37,237 nucleotides of DNA from an uncultured Prevotella sp. (GTDB lineage Bacteria > Bacteroidota > Bacteroidia > Bacteroidales > Bacteroidaceae): contig CATXJC010000018.1 in NCBI GenBank assembly GCA_958369755.1, positions 1-37,237 of the forward strand. The letters are read 5' to 3'. The first letter of the stretch is position 1. Every line of letters begins with the position of its first letter. The notes beneath the pieces are model-generated. The model had not been told where the DNA came from, ran no database searches, and worked only from the letters and a program-made list of their open reading frames with translations. Shown in pieces: positions 8,709 through 14,946 of the stretch. The translations under genes were made by a program, and so were the position numbers.

Positions 8709-9083
8709 ATGAACGCAATTCACACAGACAATGCGCCTGCAGCTATCGGTCCATATAGCCAGGCTATCGAAGTAAATGGTTTCGTATTTGCATCAGGTCA
8801 GATTCCTATCGACCCTGCAACAGGCAATTTCGTAGAGGGTGGCATCAAGGAGCAGACTCGCCAGAGCCTCACCAACGCCCAGAACATCCTGAAGGCAGCA
8901 GGTACCGACCTTTCTCATGTGGTTAAGACTACAGTTTATCTGAACAGCATGGACGATTTCGCAGCCATGAACGAGGTTTATGCCGAGTTCTTCAGCCAGC
9001 CATATCCAGCCCGTTCAGCCGTAGCCGTAGAGAAGTTGCCTAAGGGCGCACTCGTAGAGGTTGAGGTTTTGGCTGCCAAGTAA
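8709..9083 (+). CDS. ridA: RidA family reactive enamine/imine deaminase
   Basis: 124-aa YjgF/YER057c/UK114-family protein. It hydrolyses 2-aminoacrylate and 2-aminocrotonate, the reactive intermediates released by PLP dehydratases such as IlvA, and so protects PLP enzymes from damage. The N-terminal APAAIGPYSQAIEVNGFVFA and the C-terminal PYPARSAVAVEKLPKGALVE are family signatures; Arg102 is the conserved substrate-carboxylate arginine and the acidic residue near position 117 is also conserved. The gene lies directly downstream of ilvA, so producer and detoxifier are probably co-expressed. A short ATTCCTG/CAGGAAT hairpin (9083-9101) begins at its stop codon. Confidence 0.96.
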   Translation: MNAIHTDNAPAAIGPYSQAIEVNGFVFASGQIPIDPATGNFVEGGIKEQTRQSLTNAQNILKAAGTDLSHVVKTTVYLNSMDDFAAMNEVYAEFFSQPYPARSAVAVEKLPKGALVEVEVLAAK

Positions 9084-9138
9084 TTCCTGCATTCCAGGAA
9101 TCACAGGTCCGAAAACAACAAGGAAAAACAAATTTTTG

Positions 9139-9939
9139 ATGGAATCCTGCATTACATTCAAGAATCTAAGCATTGGCTATCGTCCGAAGCATCAGCTCCG
9201 GGTGATAGCCTCTGCTGTTTCTGCCTCCCTGCATCCGGGCGAGCTCACCTGCCTCATCGGCGCCAACGGAGTGGGCAAATCCACCCTGCTCAGAACCCTT
9301 TGCGGTTTCCAGCCAGCCCTGGATGGCGAAATCCTTCTTCAGGATCAGCCTCTTTCCGCTTATCCGGCGCAGCAGCTAGCCCGTCAGATCGGCGTGGTTC
9401 TCACCTCCCGTATCGATGTTCCCCAGCTGTCTGTCAAGGAGATTGTAGGCATCGGCAGGTCTCCCTACACCAATTTCTGGGGCACCCTGACTCCGGCAGA
9501 TCAGCAGATAGTAGATGAAGCCATCCAGCAGGTCGGCATCCCCCACCTTGCCCAGCGCAACATCTCCGAACTGAGCGATGGCGAGCGCCAGAAGACGATG
9601 ATAGCCAAAGCGCTTGCCCAGCAGACCCGCATCATCATCCTCGACGAGCCTACCGCCTTCCTCGATTTCCCCAGCAAGATAGAAACCCTTCAGATGCTCC
9701 GCCGCCTGGCACACGAGCAGCACAAGGCAATCCTGCTCTCCACTCACGATGTAGAGCTGGCGCTGCAGCTCTCCGACAGTCTCTGGCTGATGGAGCAGAA
9801 CCGTCTCTCCGTCGGCACTCCGAAATCGCTTGCCGCCGATGGTTCCCTCTCGAGATTCATCGATCGCGACTGCATCCGGTTTAACCCGGAAGGGATGAGG
9901 ATTGAAATAGAAAATGCAGCGCACTGCAAATTCTCCTAA
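9139..9939 (+). CDS. ABC transporter ATPase, FecE/BtuD-like (metal-chelate or cobalamin type)
   Basis: 266-aa nucleotide-binding subunit. Walker A is GANGVGKST (residues 41-49), the Q-loop Gln lies near residue 83, the signature is ELSDGERQK (144-152, with SDG in place of the usual SGG), Walker B is IIILDEPTA (165-173), and the H-loop is STHD (201-204). The order and length match FecE/FhuC/BtuD ATPases of siderophore, heme or B12 importers. The start at 9139 was chosen because the family begins right at the first beta strand (ITFKNLSIGY) and an AAGGAAAAA stretch precedes it; the open frame extends back into ridA. No permease or binding protein lies beside it, which is unusual. Its last six codons are formed by the first copy of a 40-base repeat. 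Confidence 0.9.
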   Translation: MESCITFKNLSIGYRPKHQLRVIASAVSASLHPGELTCLIGANGVGKSTLLRTLCGFQPALDGEILLQDQPLSAYPAQQLARQIGVVLTSRIDVPQLSVKEIVGIGRSPYTNFWGTLTPADQQIVDEAIQQVGIPHLAQRNISELSDGERQKTMIAKALAQQTRIIILDEPTAFLDFPSKIETLQMLRRLAHEQHKAILLSTHDVELALQLSDSLWLMEQNRLSVGTPKSLAADGSLSRFIDRDCIRFNPEGMRIEIENAAHCKFS

Positions 9940-10014
9940 TTTTAGATATTTTTTTGCAGCGCACTGCAAATTTTCCTAGTTTTAGGCATTTTTTTGCAGC
10001 GCACTGCATTTTTT
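9915..10014. repeat. 40-base tandem repeat (about 2.5 units) forming tandem hairpins
   Basis: The motif TGCAGCGCACTGCA recurs at 9915, 9955 and 9995, exactly 40 bases apart, joined by spacers with a CCTA...TAGG-type stem and runs of T. In the second and third units the stem extends to TTTGCAG/CTGCAAA; in the second it is followed by TTTT. The block spans the 3' ends of two convergent genes: unit 1 encodes the last residues of the ABC ATPase and unit 3 ends at the stop codon of the DUF5675 gene. It probably acts as a stacked bidirectional terminator. Confidence 0.85.
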
Positions 10015-10597
10015 AGATGATGGTAATCCAAATACCTTCTCCCTGATTCTCCGCCTCCTGAATGCGCTTCATCAGACGATGGAGCCAGATACGGGAGTTC
10101 ACCACCATACCCTTCACCTTGTTCTCGCCCACCAGGATGCAGCCCTGGGTATCGTCGGGATAGTTGCCGGCATGGATGCGGATGCCCTCGAAACCGGGAA
10201 CACCCTGCACATACGGGAGCCACTCCTTGAAACGGGGCGACTTGGTGATGAGCACACGATACGAGCCCTCGGGGATGGCGGTATGGCCCGGAATCTTTCT
10301 TGCCACCTTGCCGCTCTCTCTACTGAACCGGGCATTCACTTCCCCGGGCTTCAGCGCTATCCCCTTCAGGTTGCGCCACGTAGGCTCCATGGTGTCACAG
10401 AAGTAGCTGTCATCAGACAACTTCTTCAAGTCGAAACGATGCTCGAAGCTGCGCTTGTCGCCAGCATTCTTGCCCGACAGCGCCTTGCGTTTCACATCAC
10501 CATCAGCCAACAGATACAGTCGGCCGATGGTATAAGTATTCTTCTTTGCTATACGCTCTAAAACTATTTCCATATACAATAGATTTTTTTCGTTCAT
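10013..10597 (-). CDS. DUF5675 family protein, L,D-transpeptidase-like motif
   Basis: 194-aa protein, last gene of the minus-strand accessory operon. I recognise it as DUF5675-like from the order FCDTMEPTWR, then IPGHTAIPEGSYRVLITKSP, then FEGIRIHAGNYPDDTQGCIL and VGENK. The H-x-G ... T-x-G-C segment resembles the catalytic motif of YkuD-type L,D-transpeptidases (His about 20 residues or fewer before a Gly-Cys), so a peptidoglycan-related role with that Cys as nucleophile is plausible but unproven. No signal peptide is seen. Start choice: the open frame runs back to a TTG overlapping the upstream stop; I prefer the ATG at 10597, with a later ATG at 10573 (MEIVLERIAKKNTYTIG) as an alternative. 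Homologues often sit near HU and phage-like genes. Confidence 0.8.
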   Translation of the reverse strand: MNEKNLLYMEIVLERIAKKNTYTIGRLYLLADGDVKRKALSGKNAGDKRSFEHRFDLKKLSDDSYFCDTMEPTWRNLKGIALKPGEVNARFSRESGKVARKIPGHTAIPEGSYRVLITKSPRFKEWLPYVQGVPGFEGIRIHAGNYPDDTQGCILVGENKVKGMVVNSRIWLHRLMKRIQEAENQGEGIWITII

Positions 10598-10626
10598 TAT
10601 TTTCAAAAAAAATTTCCTGATGCGAT

Positions 10627-13332
10627 TCAATCCCCACTCTTGGAATGGGTCTTGATAAAAACTGAGTATTTGAGTAACTGAGTATTTGAGTCTTTCTCCT
10701 TCACCTTGATGTAGCCACGGAAGAGCCAGTTATTCAACATCTTCATCGTGCCCTTCGCACTCATCTTATGCTCAACTCTCAAGGCTTCCACCTGCTGATA
10801 GTTGAACTCCTCTGGCAGGAATCCCAGGATACTTGCCGGACCTCTCTTGCTCTCCTGATCACACTCCAGCTCCGCCTTCTTGATGGCATCACCGAAGAAA
10901 CGCATCTTGCAGTAGAGGTCGTAACGCTCGCTCCAGCGGATGAAATCCTCAATCTCAGGCTCCCACTGGTAACCGTTCGCCACATAGAGCACACATGCCT
11001 TCAGATAGCCGATTACGTTGGCACGGAAGCTCAGATTCTCATAGACTCTGTCCTGCGACAGACGGGAGAATTCCGCATTCTCATCCTTCAGCACCTCGGC
11101 AAGATGAAATGCCTCCTTGCATTCCACCAGCCCCGAAGCCATACAGAGATTATCGATGTAAGGTTTCAGAGAATTTCTGAAATCCTCATCATAGGTTCCA
11201 TAGACGGGAATATCCTCGCCGATGTCTCTTTCGGGGATGGTGCAGAAGTTGATTCGGGAAACCGGACCATCGGTCAGCACACGCTTGAAATACCTGATGC
11301 CTTTATGGATGGTGGTAGAAGCATTCCAATTGAAACGGATGGTGACACGCTCGGTGACACTTTGTGTTCCGACTCGCGTTTGTCCATATAAGTTACCTGG
11401 GTCGAAGGCGAGACACATGATGCGGAACTGCTGAAAACCGCTACCTTTGAGTGCATCAAACTGGTCGATTTCGTTCAGCGAAGTATAAAGGAAATGTTCC
11501 TTGGCTTCAGCGGTACGCATCACGAAGGCTGGGTTGGTCATATCGGCATCAATCTCCTGGATAATCAGATTCTCAGGGCGTTTGCGCTTATCCTTGTTGG
11601 CACCCTTACGCATCATTTCATCCTTCCATTCCTTCTCACGCTTCAGGTTTTCGGCATCTCTTTTACGGATATCCTCCATGATGAAATCGATAGGTTTCTG
11701 TACACAACTTTTACCAGCACCTGTGCCTGCAAGCAGACAGGTCATCAGGGTAGCTTCGTGCTCCACGTTGTCGATATATCTGAATCTGGTTCTCCAGAGA
11801 TGGGTAGCGAGCGAAGGAAAAATGGCGTGCGCCACAGCCGGCTGATAGATTTCCGGAGTCTTGGATATCAGCAGCTCCACCAGCTTCGGCAGCTTCTTCG
11901 GCATCGGAGGAGGAGCAGGATAATCCTCGTCTTCGGAACTTTGAACTTTGAGATTTGAACCCGCCAGGCGTTCCGGGGATTTGCAATTAGGTATTTGCCC
12001 CATAAAGTCCCCCGCCAGGCGTTCCGGGGATTTGCAATCCCCGGCAAGCGAGCTATAACCATATTGTCCAGCAAGAAAGTCCCCCGCCAGGTGTCCCGGG
12101 GATTTGCAATCCCCGGCAAGCAAGCTCTTAGCCGCCTGCTCCGCCAAAGCGTTCACGCGAATCACGTCTCTCGAAAACGGCTTGGAGCTGTCCCCATATT
12201 TCGCATAGAAATCGTGAATCAGCTGATGGCAGTCATTCTCCTGATAATAGCTCGGCATTCTCTTCGCCACCACCTTCATCAGTTCCTCCTCACTCATCAC
12301 ACGAGAAGCGCCAGCGCTCATAATAGCGAGCAGAGAGGAATGCCTGGACCCGATGGTATCGATATTCATCCCCTTCAGTCCTGCGGATTCCTGAAAGAGG
12401 TCGAAGGCTATCAGATTCTTGGCATCAGCATTCTGAGAACCTCCAGTATGGCTGATATAATCATCATCAGCACGATGGCTATTACCAGGTTGGGCAGGCT
12501 GAATAGCAGCGCCAGAAGAAACAGCAGAATGGCTGTCAGTGCCCTGAAATCGATTGTCTTGAACATTTGAATCTGTATTTTGAATTTGAAATACCTGAAA
12601 GTCCCCCGCCAGGCGTTCCGGGGATTTGCAATCCCCGGCAAGCAAGCTATAGCGAGCCGTCCCCTTACCATCAATCGTTAAGCCACGCTTCAAGAAAGCC
12701 TCTCTGCGAGCCTTGATCTCCTCATCCGGCAGAACCCCATACCACTCCTTCGAGCGGTAAATCTCGGAGTCCTTATCCGTGATAAAGATGATTCTCTCCG
12801 GCGTGATGCAGCTCTTGTCGTAGGGAATCCCAGCCGCCTCGCAATACGCCTTCTGCGTCTCCTCTATCGTCATACCCATCGGCATTCTGATATCGATATG
12901 CAGCTTTTTTCTAGCCGAATACTCCAGATGCAGCAGTTTCCCCTTCCAAATCGTGTTGCTGCAGTTCAGCTCACGAGCCTTCTCCAATGCAGCATCCACA
13001 TAATCCACATCATCCACATCGATGGTAGTCTGAAAGAGAAAGCTCTCTGGGTCCGCATCCTCACCAGAACGGTGATTATTCCTGAATCTGTAATAATGAA
13101 TCGCACGGATAGGCAGCTGTCTTTTCAGCCCCTCGCGTGCCTTCTTCACCGCCTTTTCATCACCAGCATCTACGCCGGGAATCGCCTTCTCCCCACGTAT
13201 CTGCGCAATCACACCCTTCAGCCACGGCTGTGCTATCAGGGTGTCATAGACATACAGGGGCTGGGAAGAATTCAATCTTCCCATATTGCCCTTGCGTGCC
13301 GGATTCAGAGCCATTACTTGTACTGTTCCCAT
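10627..13332 (-). CDS. Primase-like / DUF3987 ATPase protein (BT4734/VirE-N family)
   Basis: 901-aa protein. Residues 1 to about 215 match the BT4734-like (VirE_N) domain and show a primase-polymerase-like pattern: a hydrophobic-D-x-D strand (TTIDVDD, near residue 102) and an SARKKLHIDI segment about 37 residues later. Residues about 490-850 are a DUF3987-type P-loop ATPase with Walker A GTGAGKS near residue 537 and an acidic strand LNEIDQFD. The 225-480 linker is low complexity and carries four in-frame copies of a palindromic DNA repeat, read as LLAGDCKSPERLAGDF. The start at 13332 is set by a strong AAGGAGG seven bases upstream; it overlaps the preceding gene by 19 bases, implying translational coupling. 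Despite the VirE name, nothing links it to Agrobacterium VirE. Likely role: DNA replication or processing in a mobile or accessory setting. Confidence 0.85.
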   Translation of the reverse strand: MGTVQVMALNPARKGNMGRLNSSQPLYVYDTLIAQPWLKGVIAQIRGEKAIPGVDAGDEKAVKKAREGLKRQLPIRAIHYYRFRNNHRSGEDADPESFLFQTTIDVDDVDYVDAALEKARELNCSNTIWKGKLLHLEYSARKKLHIDIRMPMGMTIEETQKAYCEAAGIPYDKSCITPERIIFITDKDSEIYRSKEWYGVLPDEEIKARREAFLKRGLTIDGKGTARYSLLAGDCKSPERLAGDFQVFQIQNTDSNVQDNRFQGTDSHSAVSSGAAIQPAQPGNSHRADDDYISHTGGSQNADAKNLIAFDLFQESAGLKGMNIDTIGSRHSSLLAIMSAGASRVMSEEELMKVVAKRMPSYYQENDCHQLIHDFYAKYGDSSKPFSRDVIRVNALAEQAAKSLLAGDCKSPGHLAGDFLAGQYGYSSLAGDCKSPERLAGDFMGQIPNCKSPERLAGSNLKVQSSEDEDYPAPPPMPKKLPKLVELLISKTPEIYQPAVAHAIFPSLATHLWRTRFRYIDNVEHEATLMTCLLAGTGAGKSCVQKPIDFIMEDIRKRDAENLKREKEWKDEMMRKGANKDKRKRPENLIIQEIDADMTNPAFVMRTAEAKEHFLYTSLNEIDQFDALKGSGFQQFRIMCLAFDPGNLYGQTRVGTQSVTERVTIRFNWNASTTIHKGIRYFKRVLTDGPVSRINFCTIPERDIGEDIPVYGTYDEDFRNSLKPYIDNLCMASGLVECKEAFHLAEVLKDENAEFSRLSQDRVYENLSFRANVIGYLKACVLYVANGYQWEPEIEDFIRWSERYDLYCKMRFFGDAIKKAELECDQESKRGPASILGFLPEEFNYQQVEALRVEHKMSAKGTMKMLNNWLFRGYIKVKEKDSNTQLLKYSVFIKTHSKSGD
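10658..10690 (+). repeat. 16-base iteron pair within the 3' end of the ATPase gene
   Basis: Two tandem copies of ACTGAGTATTTGAGTA/C. On the coding strand they specify KDSNTQLLKYSVF near the C-terminus of the 901-aa protein. Thirty-one of 33 positions agree with the arms of the inverted repeat at 27609-27798. Confidence 0.8.
11960..11987 (-). repeat. Partial copy of the coding palindromic repeat
   Basis: Contains the ATTGCAAATCC-like core and the GGAACGCCTGGCGGG side but lacks the left part. Read as NCKSPERLAG in the 901-aa protein. The TTCAAATCTC repeat abuts it on the C-terminal side. Confidence 0.8.
12005..12055 (-). repeat. Coding palindromic repeat, full copy
   Basis: About 51 bases with 9-base arms CCGGGGATT / AATCCCCGG around GCA, followed on the coding strand by GGAACGCC-type sequence. 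Read as SLAGDCKSPERLAGDF, in frame. Confidence 0.85.
12077..12126 (-). repeat. Coding palindromic repeat, slightly diverged copy
   Basis: Same hairpin as the other copies with the side arm changed to GGGACACCTGGCGGG. Read as LLAGDCKSPGHLAGDF. It lies 21 bases from the neighbouring full copy. Confidence 0.85.
12598..12648 (-). repeat. Coding palindromic repeat, full copy nearest the N-terminal domain
   Basis: Identical in its hairpin to the 12005 copy. It lies just after the BT4734-like domain (protein residues 228-245, LLAGDCKSPERLAGDF) and is followed on the coding strand by TTCAAA-rich sequence. Confidence 0.85.
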
Positions 13333-13748
13333 GCTATATCCTCCTTGAAATGTTTAGCCTTGCCCTTCATCTCCATCATCTCTTTGTAGAGATATTTCAG
13401 AATATCCGACTTGTGCATTTCCTTCGGGAAAGAGAAGGAGACGAACACACGCTGCATCGAGGTACGGAGGGCACCATGCGAGGTATGGATAATCTCCGTA
13501 TATAGCTTCCCGCCCGACTGTGCGTAAGGCTTGAAGTCGAGCTTGTCGCCGCATTCGCCACCGCTGCAGATCATTCTGCCCGGAATCACCTTGGGCACCT
13601 CGCAGATGGTCTCCGCATCGTTCCAGGGAGCCTTGCGGATAGCTACGTTACCACACTCGTCAGTAATGATACTGGCATCTACCTTCTGGGCGTTCAAAAG
13701 CGCCTGTACAGCAGCCTCTGCGGCTGCTGAAAAACTTTTCTTGCTCAT
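13314..13748 (-). CDS. Conserved-looking 144-aa protein of unknown function
   Basis: 144-aa soluble protein. It begins with an Ala-rich helix (MSKKSFSAAAEAAVQALLNA) and has a Cys pair in ICSGGECGDK near residue 62, perhaps a metal site. The C-terminal half is rich in Lys and Met (YLYKEMMEMKGKAKHFKED). I do not recognise the family. The gene overlaps the start of the 901-aa ATPase gene by 19 bases, and the ATPase ribosome-binding site lies within its coding sequence, so the two are translated together. A function tied to the primase-like ATPase is therefore likely, by context only. Confidence 0.75.
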   Translation of the reverse strand: MSKKSFSAAAEAAVQALLNAQKVDASIITDECGNVAIRKAPWNDAETICEVPKVIPGRMICSGGECGDKLDFKPYAQSGGKLYTEIIHTSHGALRTSMQRVFVSFSFPKEMHKSDILKYLYKEMMEMKGKAKHFKEDIAWEQYK

Positions 13749-13761
13749 ATATATTGAAGTT

Positions 13762-13854
13762 TTAGAAAGATATGTTGTTAATTAGAAATACTCTCCATTC
13801 ATACTCCGGATGCTTGAAAACATACGGTTTCACATTGTTCTTATCCATATTCAT
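13762..13854 (-). CDS. Possible 30-aa leader peptide
   Basis: Short frame MNMDKNNVKPYVFKHPEYEW plus ten residues, ending 13 bases before the 144-aa gene. It lies in a leader with several hairpins. The same frame stays open back to 14001, but that part overlaps promoter-like and hairpin sequence and looks non-coding. No good ribosome-binding site is seen, so this is a weak candidate. Confidence 0.25.
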   Translation of the reverse strand: MNMDKNNVKPYVFKHPEYEWRVFLINNISF

Positions 13855-13930
13855 ATATGTATTATCACGTTGGGGCTGCGACCATCCGCTAAATTCCGTA
13901 CCAGGAAATGGTACCGGTTTTCCATATACA

Positions 13931-13971
13931 GAAAAGCCCCGCAACCAGACTTTATCATCTGATTGCGAGGC
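13931..13971 (-). terminator. Terminator-like or 5'-leader hairpin
   Basis: Minus-strand RNA would form a 14-pair stem (GCCUCGCAAUCAGA with UCUGGUUGCGGGGC, two G-U pairs) followed by UUUUC. The G-U wobbles favour the minus strand as the functional one. It can terminate the 226-aa gene, whose stop is about 96 bases upstream; alternatively, if the promoter box at 13971-13978 is real, a shorter form caps the leader of the next operon. A second small stem (GTACCA/TGGTAC) lies at 13898-13914. Confidence 0.6.
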
Positions 13972-14006
13972 AAAGGTACGGCGAAATCTGATACTGACCA
14001 AGCAAA
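13971..14006 (-). promoter_or_regulatory. Candidate promoter of the 144-aa / ATPase / DUF5675 operon
   Basis: Minus strand TTTG (14006-14003), 24-base spacer, TACCTTTG (13978-13971). The -7 box is exact; the spacing is slightly longer than usual. It would give a leader of about 215 bases before the 144-aa gene. Confidence 0.5.
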
Positions 14007-14053
14007 TAACCCTGCGGTTATTTCGAGGGTTATAAAGTTATAACGAGGGTTAT
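14004..14053. repeat. Repeat cluster at the accessory-operon promoter
   Basis: A perfect inverted repeat AAATAACC/GGTTATTT (14004-14023, 4-base loop) is followed by two direct copies of CGAGGGTTAT at 14024 and 14044, 20 bases apart, with TTATAA palindromes between them. It looks like a multi-site operator just upstream of the predicted promoter. Confidence 0.55.
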
Positions 14054-14066
14054 TTCTGAGACGTTT

Positions 14067-14747
14067 TCAAGCAATTTTTTCGTCGATTCCCAACAGATTT
14101 CTGAAGCAAACCACCACATGGGTCATCGCAATATAAGGTTCTTTCTTCACGTTTCCCATCGGAGCATATCCCCATTTATCGAATGGTTTCATATAACAAT
14201 CCGAGTTGCTGATCTGCTTCAGATCACCCTGCGTCAGCTTCACTCTGAATGCTCCAGGGTGAATCGTATCTATCCAGTTACAGAAACCCTTGTAGTCATT
14301 CTCTCCTATTAAATGCAAATCTACGGCTACTCTGAACACGGCAATCCAGTGGCGCTGAATCTTGAATATGTACTTGCCAGATTCATCTACAGACTCCATC
14401 AGCTGGTCGATGGCATAAGCAAACTCCTGCTCAGATATACGCTTGGGGTTCAATTCGCCTTTCTTGGCTTTCATATACTTACCAAACTCATCTATGTCCT
14501 GAGCATGTGCCACCACACGTTCTATCTGCTCTTCTAAATCAAGATGATGCTTGCGACTGCATTCCATCAGTAAATGTTTGCAGAACATCGCCTCTTTGTA
14601 TTCATGGGTATCATTCATTACATCAACGATCAGGTTAACCATACCCATGGCTTCTTTTTGATAGCCTGGCTGGTTTACAAAGTTCTTGGCTCCCTCATCA
14701 TCAGGAGCCCACTGGTTGCTTTTTGGTTTTTGTTCTTCTTCTTTCAT
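14067..14747 (-). CDS. Protein of unknown function, first gene of the accessory region
   Basis: 226-aa soluble, mainly alpha-helical protein. Recognisable stretches include EAMFCKHLLMECSRKHHLDL near residue 55 and, toward the C-terminus, LTQGDLKQISNSDCYMKPFD and KKEPYIAMTHVVVCFRNLLG. I do not recognise the family; the general look resembles Bacteroidales proteins encoded near integrative elements, but I cannot assign a name. The start at 14747 was chosen over an upstream TTG (14774) because that TTG lies inside a strong hairpin. The gene sits between two strong terminators, so it is probably its own transcription unit. Confidence 0.7.
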   Translation of the reverse strand: MKEEEQKPKSNQWAPDDEGAKNFVNQPGYQKEAMGMVNLIVDVMNDTHEYKEAMFCKHLLMECSRKHHLDLEEQIERVVAHAQDIDEFGKYMKAKKGELNPKRISEQEFAYAIDQLMESVDESGKYIFKIQRHWIAVFRVAVDLHLIGENDYKGFCNWIDTIHPGAFRVKLTQGDLKQISNSDCYMKPFDKWGYAPMGNVKKEPYIAMTHVVVCFRNLLGIDEKIA

Positions 14748-14772
14748 ATTATTACGGTTTTTAAGTATATGC

Positions 14773-14818
14773 AAAAGCCCCGCCTAGCGAGAGCGTTTTA
14801 CTCTGCTAGGCGGGGCTT
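14773..14818 (-). terminator. Very strong hairpin just before the 226-aa gene
   Basis: Perfect 14-base arms AAGCCCCGCCTAGC / GCTAGGCGGGGCTT (14775-14788, 14805-14818) with a further AGAG/CTCT pair in the loop, followed by TTTTGC on the minus strand. It ends 26 bases before the 226-aa start, so it is either a second terminator for the fimbrial operon or an attenuator. Confidence 0.75.
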
Positions 14819-14863
14819 GCGTTCCTTATTGTTATGTTGTTGCTCTTTCGGGAAAGACTATTA

Positions 14864-14897
14864 TAAAAGCCCTGCCGGCTTTCACAAGCTGGCAGGG
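14864..14897 (-). terminator. Intrinsic terminator of the fimbrial operon
   Basis: Minus-strand stem CCCTGCCAGCTT / AAGCCGGCAGGG (one mismatch or wobble, loop GTGA) followed by CTTTTATAA, 50 bases after the stop of the 1617-aa gene. Confidence 0.85.
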
Positions 14898-14946
14898 ATA
14901 ATTATAAGTAAAAGATGTAATTAGCTGTACCACTGTACAGCCTTAC

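Noticed and set aside
11960..12648. CRISPR array
   Set aside because: Only four repeats with irregular spacing inside a coding frame and no cas genes; the repeats are in-frame hairpins.
10627..13332. Agrobacterium-like VirE secretion effector
   Set aside because: The VirE_N label is a family name only; domain content is primase-like plus P-loop ATPase and no type IV secretion genes are present.
13762..14001. 79-aa minus-strand open frame
   Set aside because: Its first 49 codons overlap a promoter box and two paired hairpins, so only the last 30 codons were kept as a weak leader-peptide candidate.
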